Below, piece by piece: positions 54,283-62,959 of a stretch of DNA of 64,000 bases (position 1 is its first letter; every line of letters begins with the position of its first letter). The DNA is from Sulfuricaulis sp040901545 (GTDB taxonomy: Bacteria > Pseudomonadota > Gammaproteobacteria > Acidiferrobacterales > Sulfurifustaceae). The notes under the pieces were generated by a model. The model saw only the letters and a program-made list of their open reading frames with translations, did no database searches and was not told the origin of the DNA. A program made the translations under genes and the position numbers. The stretch covers positions 46,656-110,655 of the forward strand of contig NZ_JBBDYL010000042.1 of the NCBI RefSeq assembly GCF_040901545.1, given 5' to 3'.

Positions 54283-55329
54283 ATGTCGAAAACTTGCCGG
54301 AACTATCTCCCTCCTGAATGGGCGCCGCAAAGCGGTGTGATGTTGACCTGGCCGCATTCCCATGGCGATTGGGCCGGCCAATTGCACCTGGTTGAGCCGG
54401 TATTTGTCGAGATCGCGCATCAGATCGGTCGCCGAGAAAAAGTACTGATCAGCTGTTATGACGGCACGCACTGCCAGCACGTTGCCAATTTACTGGTCAG
54501 AGGCGGTGTCGACATGGCGCGCGTTCTCCTGCGTATTGCGCCGTCAAACGATTCTTGGGCGCGTGACCACGGGCCACTCACGGTTGTTTGCCAAAATGAA
54601 CCGCTGATGCTCGATTTCGGTTTCAACGGCTGGGGCGGCAAGTACGGATACCTGCTCGACGATGAGCTCACGCGCAGGCTGAATGTCATGGATACTTTCG
54701 GAGCGACACCGCTGCAAACCGTGAAACTCATACTTGAAGGCGGTTCAATCGAGGTGGATGGATCGGGTACCCTGCTGACTACCAAACGTTGCCTGCTCGC
54801 CCCCACGCGCAATCCGGGATATTCCCGTGAAAAACTGGAAAAAGAACTGAAAGAGCTGCTGGGTATCGGTCGCGTTCTGTGGTTGGGTCACGGTTATCTG
54901 GCGGGAGACGACACCGACAGTCACATAGACGCGCTCGCGCGCTATTGCGACCCCCATACCATCGCCTACGTGGAATGCCATGATCCTGAAGACGAACATT
55001 ATCCGGAAATGAAAGCCATGGAAGCAGAATTGAAAAATTTCCGGGCAGCTGACGGCCAACCTTACCGTCTTATGCCCTTACCCTGGCCTCGCGCCAAACT
55101 CGACGACGACGGAAACCGCTTGCCCGCGACTTACGCGAATTTTCTCATTATCAATGGGGCAGTGCTGGTTCCCACGTACGATGATCCCGCTGACGAGGCG
55201 GCACTGGAGCGGCTTAAGCAGTGTTTTCCCGACCGCGAAATCGTCGCCATTAACTGCCTGCCGCTCATTCATCAGTTTGGCAGCCTGCACTGTGTCACCA
55301 TGCAACTCCCGCTCGGCACGCTACCTTAG
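54283..55329 (+). CDS. aguA: Agmatine deiminase
   Basis: 348 residues from the ATG at 54283; the 23 residues upstream in the same frame are not conserved. Motifs of the amidinotransferase fold: NDSWARDHGPLTVV, LEGGSIEVDGSGTLLTT, GDDTDSHIDALARY, and the nucleophilic Cys in FGSLHCVTMQLP near the end. It converts agmatine to N-carbamoylputrescine. aguB, coding for the next step, lies 0.8 kb downstream, separated by a Yip1 gene on the other strand. Confidence 0.94.
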   Translation: MSKTCRNYLPPEWAPQSGVMLTWPHSHGDWAGQLHLVEPVFVEIAHQIGRREKVLISCYDGTHCQHVANLLVRGGVDMARVLLRIAPSNDSWARDHGPLTVVCQNEPLMLDFGFNGWGGKYGYLLDDELTRRLNVMDTFGATPLQTVKLILEGGSIEVDGSGTLLTTKRCLLAPTRNPGYSREKLEKELKELLGIGRVLWLGHGYLAGDDTDSHIDALARYCDPHTIAYVECHDPEDEHYPEMKAMEAELKNFRAADGQPYRLMPLPWPRAKLDDDGNRLPATYANFLIINGAVLVPTYDDPADEAALERLKQCFPDREIVAINCLPLIHQFGSLHCVTMQLPLGTLP

Positions 55330-55339
55330 CTAGCGACAA

Positions 55340-55364
55340 GCGCGGTGTGACCGCCGCGTTTTGA
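55340..55364 (+). terminator. Possible terminator after aguA
   Basis: GCGCGGT and ACCGCCGC around GTG form a stem with one bulged C, followed by TTTTG. Moderate support only. Confidence 0.4.
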
Positions 55365-55407
55365 TCGCTGGTCGTGAGACAACGTCAGTCAAGCATGATT
55401 TATCCGA

Positions 55408-56019
55408 CTATTTTCCGGGTATTGCTCCCGGCATCGGTAGATCGATGGTTGGCATCGGGAGCAGCATGGCGGTGATCGCCGCCATGACGACAAATATCAC
55501 GATGGCACAAATAATCACTACCACGGTATACGTGAGCCCCTTCTCTTGGGGTGCCTGCATGAGAACCGGGAGTCCCCGGTACAGCAGATAGAAACTGTAC
55601 AACCCGAATAATCCTAGAATGGCAAGTCCGGGTACCAGAGAAAAAACTCCCACCACCCATGCGGCGGTGCTGGAATAGGCGGTTACTTTCAGTGCCTGGT
55701 CCATATTCTTCTGCCCGGAAAATGCCGGTGCGAGGCCATCCACGATCAGGGCAAGGATATAAACACCAGCCAGAGACAAGACAAAAGACAGAATTCCGTG
55801 CGTCAAGACAGAAAGAAAGGGTAAGCGGATGGTGCCTGCCAGCGGAATGTTCATCCCGAATACGGACATGCCGATGACGCCGCACACGGGCCCGATCAAC
55901 GCGAGTGGAATGATATAACCGGTATACAACCCGCCGACCGTGATCGTTTCCTTGTCGATTACCCCCCATTCCTCGCCTGGACGAAATAGAATATTTTTTA
56001 CCCGTTCGAAGATATTCAT
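55408..56019 (-). CDS. Yip1-domain membrane protein
   Basis: 203 residues from the ATG at 56019, with GAGGA 8 bases upstream. The start MNIFERVKNILFRPGEEWGVID is characteristic of bacterial Yip1 proteins. Five hydrophobic segments follow (for example about 30-52, 68-92, 115-135, 140-160 and 170-192). Function in bacteria is unknown. It lies head-to-tail between aguA and aguB on the opposite strand. Confidence 0.85.
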   Translation of the reverse strand: MNIFERVKNILFRPGEEWGVIDKETITVGGLYTGYIIPLALIGPVCGVIGMSVFGMNIPLAGTIRLPFLSVLTHGILSFVLSLAGVYILALIVDGLAPAFSGQKNMDQALKVTAYSSTAAWVVGVFSLVPGLAILGLFGLYSFYLLYRGLPVLMQAPQEKGLTYTVVVIICAIVIFVVMAAITAMLLPMPTIDLPMPGAIPGK

Positions 56020-56160
56020 GTTTTTTTCCTCGTTTATCATTTGTAATTGGAATCAGCAGCGGGAATATTGCATTAGAAACCTTTCTTTTGAAAGCGGCTA
56101 TCACGCCTGAATACAAAATACTTGCTAATCAGGTTCTTTCGGGCATGTTACTATTGGTGA

Positions 56161-57048
56161 ATGATTTCAAACCTTAAAATCGGCTTGGTCCAGCAATCTT
56201 GCTCCGAACACCGTGACAACAACCTGACTGCCTCGCTGACCGGAATCCGCGAAGCAGCGCGACTTGGCGCACAACTGGTACTCCTGCAGGAGCTGCATAC
56301 CGGGGTCTATTTCTGCCAAACCGAAGACACCGGGCGTTTTGACCAGTCTGAATCCATTCCGGGTCCTACGACTGACGCTTTGGCAAAAATCGCCAAAGAA
56401 CTGTCCATGGTAGTCGTCGGGTCGGTATTTGAGCGACGGGCACCGGGTGTACACCATAACACCGCTGTTGTCCTGGATGCCGATGGAACCTTGAAAGGGC
56501 GGTACCGTAAAATGCATATACCGGATGATCCCGGTTACTGCGAAAAATTCTATTTCACCCCGGGCGATCAGGGTTTCCTGCCCATCGGTACGTCTGTTGG
56601 AATGCTCGGAGTGCTGGTCTGCTGGGACCAGTGGTATCCAGAAGCGGCGCGTTTGATGGCGATGCATGGAGCGGAATTATTGCTGTATCCAACCGCCATC
56701 GGTTGGGATCCACGCGATAACGATTTGGAAAAAAATCATCAGCGCGAAGCCTGGATTACCATCCAGCGCGCCCATGCCATCGCTAATGGCCTGCCGCTTA
56801 TCACGTGCAATCGCACCGGCTTTGAACCCGATCCTTCCGGACATTCCCCGGGAATACAATTCTGGGGCTCGAGTTTCATTGCCGGTCCGCAGGGAGAATT
56901 CCTGGCCCAGGCCTCGATAGACAAACCTGAAATACTGGTCGCGAATATCAGCCGACAACGTTCCGAGGACATCCGCCGCACCTGGCCCTTTTTCCGCGAC
57001 CGGCGCATTGATGCCTACCAGGACTTGCTCAAACGTTACGGAAAATAA
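56161..57048 (+). CDS. aguB: N-carbamoylputrescine amidase
   Basis: 295 residues, nitrilase superfamily. The Glu-Lys-Cys triad is seen in LLQELHTGVYFC, RKMHIPDDPGYCEKFYF and VLVCWDQWYPEAARL. The last motif is typical of AguB rather than other amidases. It yields putrescine, ammonia and CO2. Its promoter region is shared with the divergent Yip1 gene (141 bp). Confidence 0.95.
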   Translation: MISNLKIGLVQQSCSEHRDNNLTASLTGIREAARLGAQLVLLQELHTGVYFCQTEDTGRFDQSESIPGPTTDALAKIAKELSMVVVGSVFERRAPGVHHNTAVVLDADGTLKGRYRKMHIPDDPGYCEKFYFTPGDQGFLPIGTSVGMLGVLVCWDQWYPEAARLMAMHGAELLLYPTAIGWDPRDNDLEKNHQREAWITIQRAHAIANGLPLITCNRTGFEPDPSGHSPGIQFWGSSFIAGPQGEFLAQASIDKPEILVANISRQRSEDIRRTWPFFRDRRIDAYQDLLKRYGK

Positions 57049-57115
57049 ATCCGTCCAAAAGTTAAGCGCCTAACGCTTCTCAACTTCGCTCTCGGTACCA
57101 GATTAACCTTAACGA

Positions 57116-58369
57116 ATGCCTAAGCCCATCCTGATCAGATCCGCTGCGGAACTGCTCGAAAGCATTCTCGCCGGAAATATGCCCGCCGATCGGAAAATGG
57201 ACAGCTATTTCCGCATGCACCGGAACATGGGTGTGCGTGATCGGGGTTTTGTTGCCGAAACGGTTTATGGTTGCCTGCGCGAGCGGCGCCTGCTTGAACA
57301 CGTCGCCGCCGGTTCCTTTGCGCTGGACCTGGTGGCTGCCTACCTGTTGGCACACAGCTACAGCGCCCGGGCGCTTGAAGAATCGGGATTCCGGGGTAAC
57401 GCCCGCGAAATGGCCGAGCGTCTACGTGCACTCGACAAAAATAAATTGCCCTTTGTTGTGCAGGGAAATTTCCCCGATTGGTTGGCAGAACGACTGCTCG
57501 CTCAATTCAGTGAATCCGAAGCGCTGTCCTTGGCTCACGCCCTGAATCAGCCAGCACCGATCGATATCCGTGTCAATACACTCAAGGCGGAACGGGAGAA
57601 AGTCCGGGAATACTTGGCGCGTGACGGTTTCATATTCGAGCCAACGCCTTATTCGCCTGTCGGTCTGCGTCGCCAAGACCGAACTCCGCTATTTCATACG
57701 AAAAGCTTCAAGGACGGCTTATTCGAGGTTCAGGATGAAGGAAGCCAACTGGTATCGATGCTGCTGGAACCGATGCGGCAAGACATGGTCGTTGATTTCT
57801 GCGCCGGTTCAGGCGGTAAAACCCTGCATCTCGGCGCACTCATGGCCAACCGGGGCAGCGTGTATGCCTTCGAGATTTCGCCAAAACGACTTGAAAAACT
57901 AAAGCCGCGGCTCAAACGCTCCGGGCTCAACAACGTGCGTACCGTTGTTATCAGCCATGAACGGGACGCGCGTGTACAGCGGTTGAAGTCAAAAATCGAT
58001 CGCGTGCTTGTGGATGTCCCGTGTTCGGGCACCGGAACATTACGGCGCAATCCGGATATCAAGTGGCGTGAAATTAATTTGCCGGAGCTTACTGAAAAAC
58101 AGAAAAGGATCCTTGCGGCGGCGGCCGAACTTGTTAAGCCCGGCGGCAGGCTGGTATACGCCACATGCAGCCTGCTACACGAGGAAAACGACGAGATCGT
58201 CGACGGGTTCCTGACAACGCATCCCGAGTTCCGTATTTTACCGGTGGGAGAGATTCTGTCTCGGCGACATATACCGCTGGCTGCGGATGGCCCGGCGTTG
58301 CGGCTTTACCCGCATCAGCAACAAACCGACGGTTTTTATGCCATGGCACTGGAGCGGAATCCTGAATAA
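57116..58369 (+). CDS. RsmB/NOP-type RNA m5C methyltransferase
   Basis: 417 residues. An N-terminal NusB-like helical part (about 1-130) precedes the methyltransferase domain with the SAM motif VVDFCAGSGGKTLHLGAL. The two catalytic cysteines are in DVPCSGTGTLRRNPD and YATCSLLHEENDEI. The domain layout is that of RsmB, but there is no fmt or trkA neighbour, and the sequence is shorter in the N-terminal part, so the exact target is left open. It follows aguB by 67 bp. Confidence 0.88.
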   Translation: MPKPILIRSAAELLESILAGNMPADRKMDSYFRMHRNMGVRDRGFVAETVYGCLRERRLLEHVAAGSFALDLVAAYLLAHSYSARALEESGFRGNAREMAERLRALDKNKLPFVVQGNFPDWLAERLLAQFSESEALSLAHALNQPAPIDIRVNTLKAEREKVREYLARDGFIFEPTPYSPVGLRRQDRTPLFHTKSFKDGLFEVQDEGSQLVSMLLEPMRQDMVVDFCAGSGGKTLHLGALMANRGSVYAFEISPKRLEKLKPRLKRSGLNNVRTVVISHERDARVQRLKSKIDRVLVDVPCSGTGTLRRNPDIKWREINLPELTEKQKRILAAAAELVKPGGRLVYATCSLLHEENDEIVDGFLTTHPEFRILPVGEILSRRHIPLAADGPALRLYPHQQQTDGFYAMALERNPE

Positions 58370-58482
58370 CGGTTGCCAGTGGCGTGATCGGTAAACAACC
58401 GATGCGAGCTATCGTTCAACTCAAAATCCAAAGTGGCCTTTGGGAGAATTGCATCGCACCCAACTCAGGTAGATGCACCTGA

Positions 58483-58511
58483 AAATAAAGAGCCCCGTGT
58501 AAGACGGGGCC
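58483..58511 (-). terminator. Rho-independent terminator of the second cold-shock gene
   Basis: On the minus strand, GCCCCGT (58510-58504) pairs with ACGGGGC (58498-58492) around a CTTAC loop, then CTCTTTATTTT. It lies 33 bp beyond the stop codon. Confidence 0.8.
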
Positions 58512-58542
58512 AGGAGAATTTTATAGCGTTTATCTAAAACAA

Positions 58543-58746
58543 TCAGCGGGGAACAACGCGTGTGGCCTGTTTGCCTTTCGGTCCTTGAGTATGTTCAAAC
58601 TCAACTTGCTGTCCTTCGTTCAGGCTCTTGTAACCATCCCCTTCTATGGTGGAAAAATGAACAAATACATCTTCACTTCCGTCGCTTGGGGTAATAAAAC
58701 CATAACCCTTTGCGTTATTGAACCACTTCACAGTACCCGTCTGCAT
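58543..58746 (-). CDS. Cold-shock protein, CspA family
   Basis: 67 residues from the ATG at 58746, preceded by AGAGG; a longer frame to 58773 has no conserved residues. RNP1 KGYGFITPSDG and RNP2 DVFVHFSTI are present. About 75 percent similar by eye to the protein at 11185-11394 over the shared core. The family works as an RNA chaperone. Followed by a clear terminator, so monocistronic. Confidence 0.94.
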   Translation of the reverse strand: MQTGTVKWFNNAKGYGFITPSDGSEDVFVHFSTIEGDGYKSLNEGQQVEFEHTQGPKGKQATRVVPR

Positions 58747-58966
58747 ACATACCTCTTTTTTTAAGATAGCCAATACCGCTCTCGCCTAAACGTCCTGGTT
58801 TGAGCGCGGAAACATCCTACGTGAACTTTCCCGTCAAAACAATGCTGATATGGGTGAAAACACGCGCAGAATGGATAGAATGGAGGGTAATCTTGGGGTA
58901 AACGGGTAAGTCAGTCAGCCATAATATTGTTTTTATCCAAGACCGAAGTGCATTCAACAAACAATA

Positions 58967-59332
58967 CTAATCTTCATGCCTCCTTGCCCTTTGTCGCTTC
59001 AGGGCGGCACGGTGCTTCTTGGAGGCCAGCCGTCGTTCCACCGAAGCCCGGCTGACACGGGTAGCCTTGCGTGGCTTGGGAACACGATTGAGCAAGCGCA
59101 ATTTTTCGATAAGCCGCCTGAACGCGATTTCACGGTTCCGGATTTGTGAGCGGTTTTCCGTGGCCGTTACCACCACGCCCGAAGGCAGATGCGTCAACCG
59201 CACCGCGGACTCGGTGCGATTGACATGCTGTCCACCGGGACCGGAAGCGCGGTATGTATCCAGACGTACCTCCCGAGCCAAATGGTCGCGATCGAGCTTA
59301 TAGGGTGGAGGTATGCTGGCTTGCCGCCTCAT
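58967..59332 (-). CDS. GGQ-domain release-factor-like protein
   Basis: 121 residues. The GGQ motif (residues 33-35) is in RASGPGGQHVNRTESAVRLT, followed by a basic C-terminal tail RRLASKKHRAALKRQRARR. It has no codon-recognition domain. Proteins of this kind (ArfB/YaeJ, PrfH, C12orf65) hydrolyse peptidyl-tRNA on stalled ribosomes. The HVNRTESAVR form is closer to the RF-like group than to ArfB. The tail may enter the mRNA channel, by analogy with ArfB. It diverges from aroF. Confidence 0.85.
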   Translation of the reverse strand: MRRQASIPPPYKLDRDHLAREVRLDTYRASGPGGQHVNRTESAVRLTHLPSGVVVTATENRSQIRNREIAFRRLIEKLRLLNRVPKPRKATRVSRASVERRLASKKHRAALKRQRARRHED

Positions 59333-59420
59333 GACTGTTTAATTTTAACACCGTGAACGACGTTTTAATTGCTAAAATGCACCGACAATAGCCGAAGCGG
59401 CATAAGCAAGGAAAAGCATC

Positions 59421-60542
59421 ATGATCGTTATTCTTAAACCTGACATGGGCGAATCGAACCCCGAATACCGGCACATTCTTGATTACCTGGCGAACAAACC
59501 GAACATCAAAACACGAGTTCATCAGGAGATCGGAACACTACAAACGCTCACGGAAATCTATCTGATCGGGGACACGGCATCCCTCGATAAAACCGAGATA
59601 GAAAGCCTGGCCGGAGTAGATCGCGTGGTACGCGTCTCGGAAGAATATCGCATTTTGGGTCGTCATCGCGACGAAAAACGACAGACCGGTTTTGAATACA
59701 ATGGAGTGAAATTTACCCAGGATAACCTTATCGTTTTTGCCGGACTGTGCGCCGTCGACACGCCGCAACACGTCGAGATGATGCTGAAGGCACTTCGTGA
59801 CTATGGTCAAGTCTGTACCCGGATGGGTGCTTATAAACCACGCACTAACCCGTATTCCTTTCAAGGGCATGGAAAAAAATGTTTACCCTGGGTCTTCGAT
59901 CTTGCCGGTAAATACGGAATCAAGGTTATCGCCATGGAGATTACCCACGATTCCCATCTCGATGAAATTCACGCGGCATTGGAGCAGGCCGGTAAACCCA
60001 CCGGCGTCATGATTCAGATCGGCACACGCAATACGCAGAATTTCGAGCTGCTCAAAATTGTCGGGCGGCAGCGCGAATTTCCGGCATTACTGAAGCGCGG
60101 ATTCGGAATTACACTTGAAGAATCTTTGAATGCCGCCGAGTATCTCGCCAGTGAAGGAAACCGGAATATCGTTTTCGGTCTTCGTGGCATGAAGACCAAT
60201 ATGGGCGATCCGCACCGCAATTTCGTGGATTTCTCGCATGTACCCGTAATCAAGCGTCTCACGCGCATGCCGGTGTGCATAGATCCTTCACACTCCGTCG
60301 GAACGCGTGACGCTGCCCCGGATGGAATACTGGACATATTTCATGTAACGGCTCAGGGTGTTATTGCGGGTGCCGACATGGTACTCGTTGATTTCCATCC
60401 GGAACCGGCCACGGCTTTGGTGGATGGTCCCCAGGCACTGCGACTCGAAGAACTGCCTTACTTCCTGGAGGATGTGGCGATCGCGCGTGAAGCCTATGAA
60501 AAGCGATGCGCCCTCTCAAAGAAAGCCATCGGGAAAGATTAG
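59421..60542 (+). CDS. aroF: 3-deoxy-7-phosphoheptulonate synthase, type I-beta
   Basis: 373 residues. An N-terminal ferredoxin-like regulatory domain (about 1-70) precedes the KDPS-like barrel with YKPRTNPYSFQGHG, RGFGITLEESLNA and DPSHSVGTRDAAPDG. This architecture is the I-beta class, usually inhibited by Tyr or Phe at the N-domain; the class is less common than AroFGH in enterics. It starts the shikimate pathway. No other aro gene is adjacent. Confidence 0.93.
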   Translation: MIVILKPDMGESNPEYRHILDYLANKPNIKTRVHQEIGTLQTLTEIYLIGDTASLDKTEIESLAGVDRVVRVSEEYRILGRHRDEKRQTGFEYNGVKFTQDNLIVFAGLCAVDTPQHVEMMLKALRDYGQVCTRMGAYKPRTNPYSFQGHGKKCLPWVFDLAGKYGIKVIAMEITHDSHLDEIHAALEQAGKPTGVMIQIGTRNTQNFELLKIVGRQREFPALLKRGFGITLEESLNAAEYLASEGNRNIVFGLRGMKTNMGDPHRNFVDFSHVPVIKRLTRMPVCIDPSHSVGTRDAAPDGILDIFHVTAQGVIAGADMVLVDFHPEPATALVDGPQALRLEELPYFLEDVAIAREAYEKRCALSKKAIGKD

Positions 60543-60601
60543 AACGTGATTGTTGCCGGCTGCGAATTTATATCCGTCGCGTCAAATCAGTGTCAAGTCG
60601 A

Positions 60602-61009
60602 TCAATACGCCACGCCGTAAACGACATCAAAAATGACGCGCGACTTCCTGTCCATCAGGACGATATCCCGGCCGACCCTCACACGCACGTAGGTCGATGG
60701 AAATTTTCGCAGTTCCTTCTCCAGTTCATACGGCAAGGGTTCGCCTTGAAGTCCGGGCGGCAACTCGTCACGCTTGGCCAAGCCAGGCGGAAGATTGCCA
60801 TTGCGCTTGGCCAGTCCCGGCGGCATTCCTTTCTGCCGTCGGGAGTTGTTCTTGTAAAAACTCTCGATGACGGCGCGGTCACGGCTGTCGATGCGAACAT
60901 TGACAACACCGCTATCGTCCCTGATCACGACCTGTCCGGATGTTGCCGAATAAGAGGCGCAACCACCCAGCATCAAACCCGCCATGAAAACGAATACGGA
61001 TCTGTACAT
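60602..61009 (-). CDS. CigR/RcnB-like lipoprotein with PPGLAKR repeats
   Basis: 135 residues. Lipobox LMLGGCAS gives Cys17. The centre has repeats MPPGLAKR, LPPGLAKR and LPPGLQGE, then LPYELEKELRKFPSTYVRV and a C-terminal beta part (VRVGRDIVLMDRKSRVIFDV), as in CigR/RcnB-family periplasmic proteins. No signal of metal ligands is seen. Function in this group is unknown. Confidence 0.75.
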   Translation of the reverse strand: MYRSVFVFMAGLMLGGCASYSATSGQVVIRDDSGVVNVRIDSRDRAVIESFYKNNSRRQKGMPPGLAKRNGNLPPGLAKRDELPPGLQGEPLPYELEKELRKFPSTYVRVRVGRDIVLMDRKSRVIFDVVYGVAY

Positions 61010-61068
61010 CGGGATACTCCTTGGGTTCAGTTAACCCAAGTATAGATTATCCTCCGTCAGAACCAGAT

Positions 61069-62352
61069 TTATTTCTTGGCGGGATAATGCCTCAGCGGCT
61101 TGCCGACGTATAGCTGTCGCGGCCGGTCGATGCCGTGGGATTCCTCCTGCAGTTCAAGCCAATGACTGACCCAGCCGGCCGTGCGCGCGAGAGCGAATAC
61201 CGCGGTAAACATGTTCACCGGGAAACCCATGGCGCGCAGCATGATTCCGGAATAGAAATCCACATTCGGATAAAGTTTCCGCTCGATGAAGTACTCGTCT
61301 TTGATAGCAATTTCCTCGAGGCGAATGGCGATCTCGAGCATTGGATCATCCTTACCGAGATGTGCCAGAACTTTTTTTGCCTGCTCCTGAATAACACGCG
61401 AGCGTGGATCGAAATTCTTGTAGATGCGGTGGCCGAAACCCATCAGGCGGAAGGAATCGTTTTTATCCTTTGCCCGGGTGACAGCTTTGGGAATATTTTC
61501 AACTGTGCCGATATCATTTAGCATCTTTAATACGGCTTCATTTGCGCCACCGTGTGCCGGGCCCCAAAGCGAAGCAATTCCAGCCGCTATGCAGGCGAAA
61601 GGATTCGCGCCGCTGGAAGCCGCCAGGCGTACGGTCGAAGTAGACGCGTTTTGTTCATGGTCTGCATGCAGAATAAGAATAACGTCGAACGCCCGCGCCA
61701 GTACCGGATCAACGGTATATTCCATTACGGGGGAACCGAACATCATTTGCAGGAAATTCGAGGCATAATCGAGTTTGTTATTCGGATAGCGCTGCGGGCG
61801 CCCGATGGAATAGGTATAGCTGGCCGCGGCAATCATCGGCATCTTTCCAATCAGCCGCACGGCCGCAAGGTAGCGGCTGTCGGCATCGCTGATATCCATG
61901 ACGTCGTGATAAAAAGCCGAAAGCGCCCCCACGACACCGACCATTATCGCCATGGGATGCGCATCTCGACGGAAACCGCGATAAAAAGTCATGATCTGTT
62001 CATGCAGCAGATTGTGCTGGTGCAGGAGATCCTGAAATTCTTTCAATGATTTTGCATCCGGCAATTCTCCACGCATCAGGAGATAGGCCACTTCGATAAA
62101 ATTGGAAGAATCCGCCAGCTCCTCGATGGGATAACCGCGGTATAACAACACACCATTGTCACCGTCTACGAAAGTGATAGCGCTTTTACACGAGGCTGTG
62201 GAGCGGAAACCGGGGTCAAAAGCCAGCAAACTGTGGCGCGAATACAGAGTTTGGATATCCACGGCGCTGGGACCCAGATTTCCATCGAGTACCGGCAGAC
62301 TGTTATCATTGGATACGTCTGAGATCACGGCATTGATATATTTAAGTGTCAT
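61069..62352 (-). CDS. gltA: Citrate synthase
   Basis: 427 residues, the type II (hexameric, NADH-regulated) length. Catalytic His residues are in GPAHGGANEAVLKML and MGFGHRIYKNFDPRS; the catalytic Asp is close to VDFYSGI. It condenses acetyl-CoA with oxaloacetate. The protein is distinct from the shorter PrpC in the prp operon. Monocistronic, with a 607-bp gap upstream. Confidence 0.97.
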   Translation of the reverse strand: MTLKYINAVISDVSNDNSLPVLDGNLGPSAVDIQTLYSRHSLLAFDPGFRSTASCKSAITFVDGDNGVLLYRGYPIEELADSSNFIEVAYLLMRGELPDAKSLKEFQDLLHQHNLLHEQIMTFYRGFRRDAHPMAIMVGVVGALSAFYHDVMDISDADSRYLAAVRLIGKMPMIAAASYTYSIGRPQRYPNNKLDYASNFLQMMFGSPVMEYTVDPVLARAFDVILILHADHEQNASTSTVRLAASSGANPFACIAAGIASLWGPAHGGANEAVLKMLNDIGTVENIPKAVTRAKDKNDSFRLMGFGHRIYKNFDPRSRVIQEQAKKVLAHLGKDDPMLEIAIRLEEIAIKDEYFIERKLYPNVDFYSGIMLRAMGFPVNMFTAVFALARTAGWVSHWLELQEESHGIDRPRQLYVGKPLRHYPAKK

Positions 62353-62959
62353 GATTTCTACTCGCTTAATTTATGAAAAATCTTCGGGTTAACCATCTGT
62401 CATCTGGCAGTCAATCATCTTGTCAAATCTGTCCTGTCATGTCATCAGGACCTTTCGCAAATCCACTGAAGTACTGACTCCTGCAAGGTTTCGCCTGTCA
62501 TGGTTTCCGCCCTTGGGTGATTATACAGGCATACAACGACTCCGCTTCTTCCCGGATGATCATGCACGATGCCCGCGAACGTACGTACATCACGCAGGCT
62601 CCCGTTTTAAGATGCACACGGCCTTCAAAAGAAGTATTATTGAAGCGTTTACGCAACGTTCCGCACAGCGATGATGGGGAGCGGTGATACGGACTTCGGC
62701 ATGAAGGGTCGGAGCCAGGCGGTAAGCAACAGCTCCCCCATGGGGCGCGCGGAGATGGGTTCTTTGCGCGACAGTCCGGTCTCGGTTCGCGAGAAAAATA
62801 ACCTTGATCGAGGACAAGATCGCCGCTGGCACTTGTCAGTCCCTCGGCGCGCAGCATGCGCAGATATGCGATACGGTGGCGCCACCGTATCCGGCCGGCA
62901 GCCAACACACGCCCAAAAGAAATAGCGTGATGGCTTTTCGTCTCAACACCGAAACCGAA
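62353..62959. other. Large gap upstream of gltA with a 22-bp palindrome
   Basis: 607 bp. It holds the gltA promoter and the palindrome at 62870-62891. Frames on both strands between 62500 and 62925 show no domain, ribosome binding site or codon pattern worth accepting. A row of TGTCAT-like words lies at 62395-62450. Confidence 0.35.
62870..62891. promoter_or_regulatory. Perfect 22-bp palindrome
   Basis: GATACGGTGGC joined to its exact complement GCCACCGTATC, with no central spacer. Its size and symmetry fit a dimeric repressor operator or a cruciform; it is 69 bp downstream of the stop of the minus-strand hydrolase gene and 518 bp upstream of gltA, so neither promoter is at the usual distance. 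Confidence 0.5.

Noticed and set aside
55400..56116. 238-codon minus-strand frame
   Set aside because: It overlaps the Yip1 gene in another frame on the same strand; the Yip1 frame has the family start, five membrane segments and a good binding site.
62671..62925. 84-codon plus-strand frame upstream of gltA
   Set aside because: No domain or binding site; competing frames exist on all strands, suggesting non-coding GC-rich DNA.
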